Of a stretch of DNA of 64,000 bases, positions 59,648-64,000 are shown in pieces. The DNA lies in contig NZ_JAGINK010000001.1 in assembly GCF_017875955.1 (NCBI RefSeq), forward strand, positions 2,084,001 to 2,148,000, written 5' to 3'. Position 1 is the stretch's first letter, and each line of letters begins with the position of its first letter. The notes under the pieces were generated by a model. That model was not told the origin of the DNA. It saw only the letters and a list, made by a program, of their open reading frames with translations, and made no database searches. Both the position numbers and the translations under genes were made by a program. The DNA is from Pseudomonas sp. BP8. GTDB taxonomy: Bacteria; Pseudomonadota; Gammaproteobacteria; Pseudomonadales; Pseudomonadaceae.

Positions 59648-62600
59648 ATGATCGCCCAGCTGTCGACTAGCGCACCTGCCGTCAATTACCCCGAATTCCT
59701 CGAAGTCCTGCGCAGCAGCGGCTTCCGTGGCCAGATCAGCGCCGACTACGCCACCCGCACCGTGCTCGCCACCGACAACTCGATCTACCAGCGCCTGCCG
59801 CAAGCGGCGGTGTTCCCGCTGGATGCCGACGACGTAGCCAAGGTCGCAGCACTGATGAACGAGCCGCGCTTCCAGCAGATCCGGCTGACCCCGCGCGGTG
59901 GCGGCACGGGGACCAACGGCCAGTCGTTGACCGACGGTATCGTTGTCGACCTGTCGCGGCACATGAACACAATTCTTGAAATCAATGTGCAAGAGCGTTG
60001 GGTGCGGGTCCAGGCCGGCGTGGTCAAGGATCAGCTCAACGCCGCACTCAAGCCCCATGGGCTGTTCTTCGCCCCCGAGCTGTCGACCTCCAACCGTGCC
60101 ACCGTGGGTGGCATGATCAACACCGACGCAAGTGGCCAGGGCAGTTGCACCTACGGCAAGACCCGCGATCACGTGCTGGAGTTGCACAGCGTGCTGCTCG
60201 GCGGCGAGCGCCTGCACAGCCTGCCCATCGACGATGCCGCGCTGGACCAGGCCTGCGCCGCTCCAGGCCGCGCCGGTGAGGTCTACCGTACCGCCCGCGA
60301 GATCCAGGAAACCCAGGCCGAGCTGATCGAGAGCACCTTTCCCAAGCTCAACCGCTGCCTGACCGGCTACGACCTGGCGCACCTGCGCGACGAGCAGGGC
60401 CGCTTCAACCTCAACAGCGTGCTGTGCGGCGCGGAAGGCTCGCTCGGCTACGTGGTCGAGGCCAAGCTCAACGTCCTGCCGATTCCCAAGTACGCAGTGC
60501 TGGTCAACGTCCGCTACACCAGCTTCATGGACGCCCTGCGCGACGCCAATGCGCTGATGGCGCACAAGCCGCTGTCGATCGAAACGGTCGACTCCAAGGT
60601 GCTGATGCTGGCGATGAAAGACATCGTCTGGCACAGCGTCGCCGAGTACTTCCCGGCCGACGCCGAGCGGCCGACCCTGGGTATCAACCTGATCGAGTTC
60701 TGCGGCGATGAGCCGGCCGAGGTCAACGCGCGGGTGCAGGCGTTCATCGCGCACTTGCAGACTGACAAGGGCGTCGAGCGCTTGGGGCACACCCTGGCCG
60801 AGGGCGCCGAGGCGGTCACTCGCGTGTACACCATGCGCAAGCGCTCGGTAGGCCTGCTCGGCAACGTCGAAGGTGAGGTGCGCCCGCAGCCTTTCGTTGA
60901 AGACACTGCGGTGCCGCCGGAGCAACTGGCGGACTACATCGCCGATTTCCGCGCCCTGCTCGACAGCTACGGGCTGGCTTATGGCATGTTCGGCCATGTC
61001 GATGCCGGCGTGCTGCACGTGCGCCCGGCCCTGGACATGAAAGACCCGGCCCAGGCCGCGCTGGTCAAGCCGATCTCCGATGCCGTCGCGGCGCTGACCA
61101 AGCGCTACGGCGGGTTGCTCTGGGGTGAGCACGGCAAAGGCCTGCGTTCGGAATATGTGCCTGAGTACTTCGGCGCGCTGTACCCGGCGCTGCAGCGCCT
61201 GAAGGGCGCGTTCGACCCGCACAACCAGCTCAACCCGGGCAAGATTTGCACCCCACCAGACAACGTTGAAGGCCTGACCAAGGTCGATGGCGTGACCTTG
61301 CGCGGCGACCTTGACCGGACCATCGATGAGCGCGTCTGGCAGAGCTTCGGCAGCGCCGTGCATTGCAACGGTAACGGTGCCTGCTACAACTACGATCCCA
61401 ACGATGCCATGTGCCCGTCCTGGAAGGCGACTCGCGAGCGCCAGCATTCGCCCAAGGGCCGTGCCTCGCTGATTCGCGAATGGCTGCGCCTGCAAGGTGC
61501 GGCGGATATCGACGTGCTGGCGGCTGCGCGGAGCAAGGTGTCCTGGCTCAAGGGGCTGCCGACGCGGCTGCGCAACAACCGCGCACAGCAGCAAGGCCAG
61601 GCTGATTTCTCCCACGAAGTGTATGACGCCATGGCCGGTTGCCTGGCGTGCAAGTCGTGCGCGGGGCAGTGCCCGATCAAAGTCAATGTCCCGGACTTCC
61701 GCTCGCGCTTCCTTGAGCTCTACCACGGTCGCTACCAGCGCCCGTTGCGCGATTACCTGATTGGCTCGCTGGAGTTCAGCATCCCCTACATGGCCTATGC
61801 GCCGGGCCTGTACAACGCGGTGATGGGTTCGAAGTGGGTCAGCAAGCTGCTGGCGGACAAGATCGGCATGGTCGACAGCCCGCTGATCAGCCGCTTCAAC
61901 TTCCAGGCGACCCTGACCCGCTGCCGCGTCGGCGTGGCCAGCGTGCCAGCGCTGCGCGAGCTGACCCCGGCCCAGCGCGAGCGCAGTATCGTGCTGGTCC
62001 AGGATGCCTTTACTCGCTACTTCGAAACGCCGCTGCTGGCCTCGTTCATCGAGCTGGCGCATCGCCTTGGCCATCGCGTGTTCCTTGCGCCGTACAGTGC
62101 CAATGGCAAGCCACTGCACGTGCAGGGCTTCCTCGGCGCGTTTGCCAAGGCGGCGATTCGCAATGGCAGTCAGCTCAAGGCCCTGGCCGATTGTGGCGTG
62201 CCCTTGGTTGGGCTCGACCCGGCGATGACCCTGGTCTATCGCCAGGAGTATCAGAAGGTGCCTGGCCTGGAAGATTGCCCGAAGGTACTGCTGCCGCAGG
62301 AGTGGTTGATCGACGTGTTGCCAGAGCAGATGACGGCCAACCCCGGCAACTTCCGCCTGATGGCGCACTGCACCGAGAAGACCAACGTGCCCGCCAGTAC
62401 TCGCCAATGGGAGCAGGTGTTTGCCCTGATGGGGCTCAAGTTGGTGACCGAGGCAACCGGCTGCTGCGGCATGTCCGGGACCTATGGCCACGAGGCGCGC
62501 AACCAGCAGACCTCGCGGACCATCTTCGAGCAGTCGTGGGCGACCAAGCTGGACAAGGAAGGCGAGCCATTGGCGACCGGCTATTCGTGCCGCAGCCAGG

Positions 62601-62668
62601 TCAAACGCCTGGCTGATCGGCAGATGCGCCACCCGTTGGAAGTGGTGTTGCAGTACGCCCAGCGCTGA
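59648..62668 (+). CDS. ydiJ: YdiJ-type FAD-linked oxidoreductase with Fe-S domain
   Basis: 1006 residues from the ATG at 59648 (GAGG 10 bases upstream; a GTG at 59615 is less likely). An FAD-binding PCMH domain (about 35-275: RLTPRGGGTGTNG, ATVGGMINTDASGQGS) is followed by a D-lactate/glycolate-oxidase-type C-terminal domain (LLWGEHGKGLRSEYVPEYFG). The Fe-S part has CLACKSCAGQCPIKVNVP, and a CCG-type half has TGCCGMSGTYGHEARN. YdiJ homologues oxidise D-2-hydroxyacids, with D-2-hydroxyglutarate reported for E. coli YdiJ as I recall. Substrate here is inferred. Confidence 0.88.
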   Translation: MIAQLSTSAPAVNYPEFLEVLRSSGFRGQISADYATRTVLATDNSIYQRLPQAAVFPLDADDVAKVAALMNEPRFQQIRLTPRGGGTGTNGQSLTDGIVVDLSRHMNTILEINVQERWVRVQAGVVKDQLNAALKPHGLFFAPELSTSNRATVGGMINTDASGQGSCTYGKTRDHVLELHSVLLGGERLHSLPIDDAALDQACAAPGRAGEVYRTAREIQETQAELIESTFPKLNRCLTGYDLAHLRDEQGRFNLNSVLCGAEGSLGYVVEAKLNVLPIPKYAVLVNVRYTSFMDALRDANALMAHKPLSIETVDSKVLMLAMKDIVWHSVAEYFPADAERPTLGINLIEFCGDEPAEVNARVQAFIAHLQTDKGVERLGHTLAEGAEAVTRVYTMRKRSVGLLGNVEGEVRPQPFVEDTAVPPEQLADYIADFRALLDSYGLAYGMFGHVDAGVLHVRPALDMKDPAQAALVKPISDAVAALTKRYGGLLWGEHGKGLRSEYVPEYFGALYPALQRLKGAFDPHNQLNPGKICTPPDNVEGLTKVDGVTLRGDLDRTIDERVWQSFGSAVHCNGNGACYNYDPNDAMCPSWKATRERQHSPKGRASLIREWLRLQGAADIDVLAAARSKVSWLKGLPTRLRNNRAQQQGQADFSHEVYDAMAGCLACKSCAGQCPIKVNVPDFRSRFLELYHGRYQRPLRDYLIGSLEFSIPYMAYAPGLYNAVMGSKWVSKLLADKIGMVDSPLISRFNFQATLTRCRVGVASVPALRELTPAQRERSIVLVQDAFTRYFETPLLASFIELAHRLGHRVFLAPYSANGKPLHVQGFLGAFAKAAIRNGSQLKALADCGVPLVGLDPAMTLVYRQEYQKVPGLEDCPKVLLPQEWLIDVLPEQMTANPGNFRLMAHCTEKTNVPASTRQWEQVFALMGLKLVTEATGCCGMSGTYGHEARNQQTSRTIFEQSWATKLDKEGEPLATGYSCRSQVKRLADRQMRHPLEVVLQYAQR

Positions 62669-62675
62669 TCGTCAG

Positions 62676-62704
62676 AGCTATCGCGGGCGTGCCCCGCGAT
62701 AGCT
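62676..62704. terminator. Bidirectional hairpin between ydiJ and the MFS gene
   Basis: A perfect 12-bp stem AGCTATCGCGGG / CCCGCGATAGCT (62676-62687 with 62693-62704, loop CGTGC) sits between two convergent stops (62668 and 62707). No long T run. Confidence 0.7.
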
Positions 62705-62706
62705 AT

Positions 62707-63894
62707 TCAGGCCGCGCGCAGTCGCCGCGCCTGGCGATACAGGTATACGCTCAGCAGCAAGCCACAGCACGAGGCCGCTGCCGCAAAGAGAAACATCGAC
62801 GCAAAACCAAAGCCTGCCGCCACCGCGCCGACCAGTGGCCCGCTGATCCCCAGCGACAAATCGATAAACAGCGAATACGCCCCCACCGCAGCCCCGCGGT
62901 TGGCCGCCGACACCTGGTTGACCGCTTCCACTCCCAGTGCCGGAAACACCAGCGAGAAGCCAAAGCCACTCAGTGCTGCCCCGGCCAGGGCAATCTCCGC
63001 GTTCGGTGCCAGCCACAACATCAGCAGGCCGAGGGTTTCCACCGAAAGGCAGGCGATTGCCACACGGAACCCGCCAATCCGGTTGATCAGGTTGCCGAAC
63101 AGCAACCGCGCGCTGATGAAGCTGGCGCCAAACAGGCTCAGCGTCAGCGCGGCGTTAGGCCAATCCCGGCTGGCGTAGTACAGGGTGATGAACGTGGCGA
63201 TGGTGCCAAAGCCGATCGAGCCCAAGGCGAGGCCCGAGCCATGCGGGAAGACCTTGCCCAGCACCTGCAGGAACGGCAAGCGCACGCCGCTGACGATCGG
63301 CGCGGCGCGCTTGGGCCAGGCCAGCAACAGGCCGATCACTGCCAGCAGAATGATGCTGACGCCCATGCTCCACAGCCCCCAGTGCTTGACCATCAATACC
63401 CCGAGCGGAGCGCCGACGGCCAGTGCGCCATAACTGGCGATGCCGTTCCAGGAGATCACCTTGGCGGTGTTGTCGGCGCCTACACGGCCGATGCCCCAGC
63501 CGATCGAGCCAGAGCCGACCAGGCTTTCCGCGCTGCCCAGCACCAGCCGGCCGATCAGCAGGCAGGCCAGGCTCAGCCATGGCCAGTCGCTGAGAAAGCT
63601 GCAGGCCAGCATGAACACCCCGCTCAGGCCACAGCCGAACAAGCCATACATGACGGCTTTCTTGCTGCCGAGGTTATCGATGAGGCGGCTGGCGGTGGGG
63701 CGGCTGAGCAGGGTGGCGAGGTACTGCACGCTGATCACCAGGCCTGCGACCACGGCGCTGAAGCCCAGTGTGTTATGCACATAGCCAGGCAGTACGGCCA
63801 AGGGGATGCCGATGTTCAGGTAGCCGATAAAGGTGAAAAGGACGATCGAGACGACTTGCAGGGTGACCGCAAGGGGGCGCGGTGAGTCGGGCAT
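62707..63894 (-). CDS. MFS transporter (YfcJ/YhhS-like)
   Basis: 395 residues with twelve hydrophobic segments. The N-terminal [25 protein letters not shown] and [25 protein letters not shown] are typical of the YfcJ/YhhS efflux-type branch. Predicted to export a small metabolite or drug; substrate unknown. The start lies 106 bp from the right window edge; that remaining stretch has no gene that I can support. Confidence 0.88.
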   Translation of the reverse strand: MPDSPRPLAVTLQVVSIVLFTFIGYLNIGIPLAVLPGYVHNTLGFSAVVAGLVISVQYLATLLSRPTASRLIDNLGSKKAVMYGLFGCGLSGVFMLACSFLSDWPWLSLACLLIGRLVLGSAESLVGSGSIGWGIGRVGADNTAKVISWNGIASYGALAVGAPLGVLMVKHWGLWSMGVSIILLAVIGLLLAWPKRAAPIVSGVRLPFLQVLGKVFPHGSGLALGSIGFGTIATFITLYYASRDWPNAALTLSLFGASFISARLLFGNLINRIGGFRVAIACLSVETLGLLMLWLAPNAEIALAGAALSGFGFSLVFPALGVEAVNQVSAANRGAAVGAYSLFIDLSLGISGPLVGAVAAGFGFASMFLFAAAASCCGLLLSVYLYRQARRLRAA

Positions 63895-64000
63895 TGGGGG
63901 TCTTCGTGGCAGAGGTTCTGGACGGTGTGAAAACGCGATGACGTGGGAGTTCCCGTAAGTCAGCCGTTTTCACACTGTCGTGCGCAGTTATTCCTGATCA

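Noticed and set aside
59630..62632. 1000-codon open frame antisense to ydiJ
   Set aside because: High-GC codon bias opens the antisense frame. The translation shows no domain, and ydiJ on the plus strand has clear FAD and Fe-S motifs.

Overview
The window is a piece of a Pseudomonas chromosome, most likely from the P. putida / P. fluorescens complex. The evidence is high-GC coding sequence with dense, closely packed genes, the characteristic REP palindromes (core TAGGAGCGGGCTTG and its GTGGGAGCGG variant), and gene neighbourhoods that match what I remember of Pseudomonas genomes: a PA1414-like gene to gbuA-gbuR, recQ-MarR-plpD, trkH-nitroreductase-cpxS-cpxP-like-cpxR, yciI-yciB-rnm-yciO-scpA-scpB-rluB. 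I see no rRNA, tRNA, CRISPR array, prophage or transposase.

Layout. 1-9.0 kb: a porin cut by the window edge, a FemAB/GNAT-like protein, an ABC exporter, a LysR-hydrolase-ppiA operon, azoR and an EamA transporter. 9.0-12.2 kb: a YbdG-type mechanosensitive channel divergent from a DEAD-box helicase. 12.3-13.3 kb: a small lower-GC accessory patch with a HigBA-type toxin-antitoxin pair and an antitoxin-like small gene. 13.4-17.5 kb: transporters, a LysR regulator, and a 42-residue PA1414-type gene behind a perfect Anr/FNR box. 17.6-21.2 kb: guanidinobutyrate catabolism (symporter, gbuA, gbuR-like regulator). 21.3-23.7 kb: an Aer-like chemoreceptor and a DTW-domain tRNA modification enzyme.

23.7-35.2 kb is the most notable region. 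A complete type I secretion system (TolC-like, ABC ATPase and HlyD-like genes in one leftward operon) is divergent from a 2009-residue repeat adhesin. The adhesin has a LapA-type N-terminal retention module, a candidate LapG cleavage dialanine, two kinds of long tandem repeat and a C-terminal RTX/secretion region. The second repeat type carries ten cysteines, which is unusual for a type I secreted adhesin. The proposed job is c-di-GMP-gated surface attachment, but lapD and lapG are not in the window.

35.2-47.3 kb: ybaN, a YecA/YgfB-like protein, recQ, a MarR regulator, plpD (patatin/Omp85), an Rdx protein, an EamA transporter, two AraC regulators, an Mpo1-like protein, trkH and a nitroreductase. 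47.3-50.8 kb: a Cpx-like envelope-stress module (sensor kinase, Spy/CpxP-like protein, response regulator, small membrane protein) interrupted by a large nested inverted repeat. 50.9-56.4 kb: yciI, yciB, rnm, yciO-type gene, scpA, scpB and rluB. 56.4-64 kb: an AroP-type permease, a LysR regulator, ydiJ and an MFS transporter.
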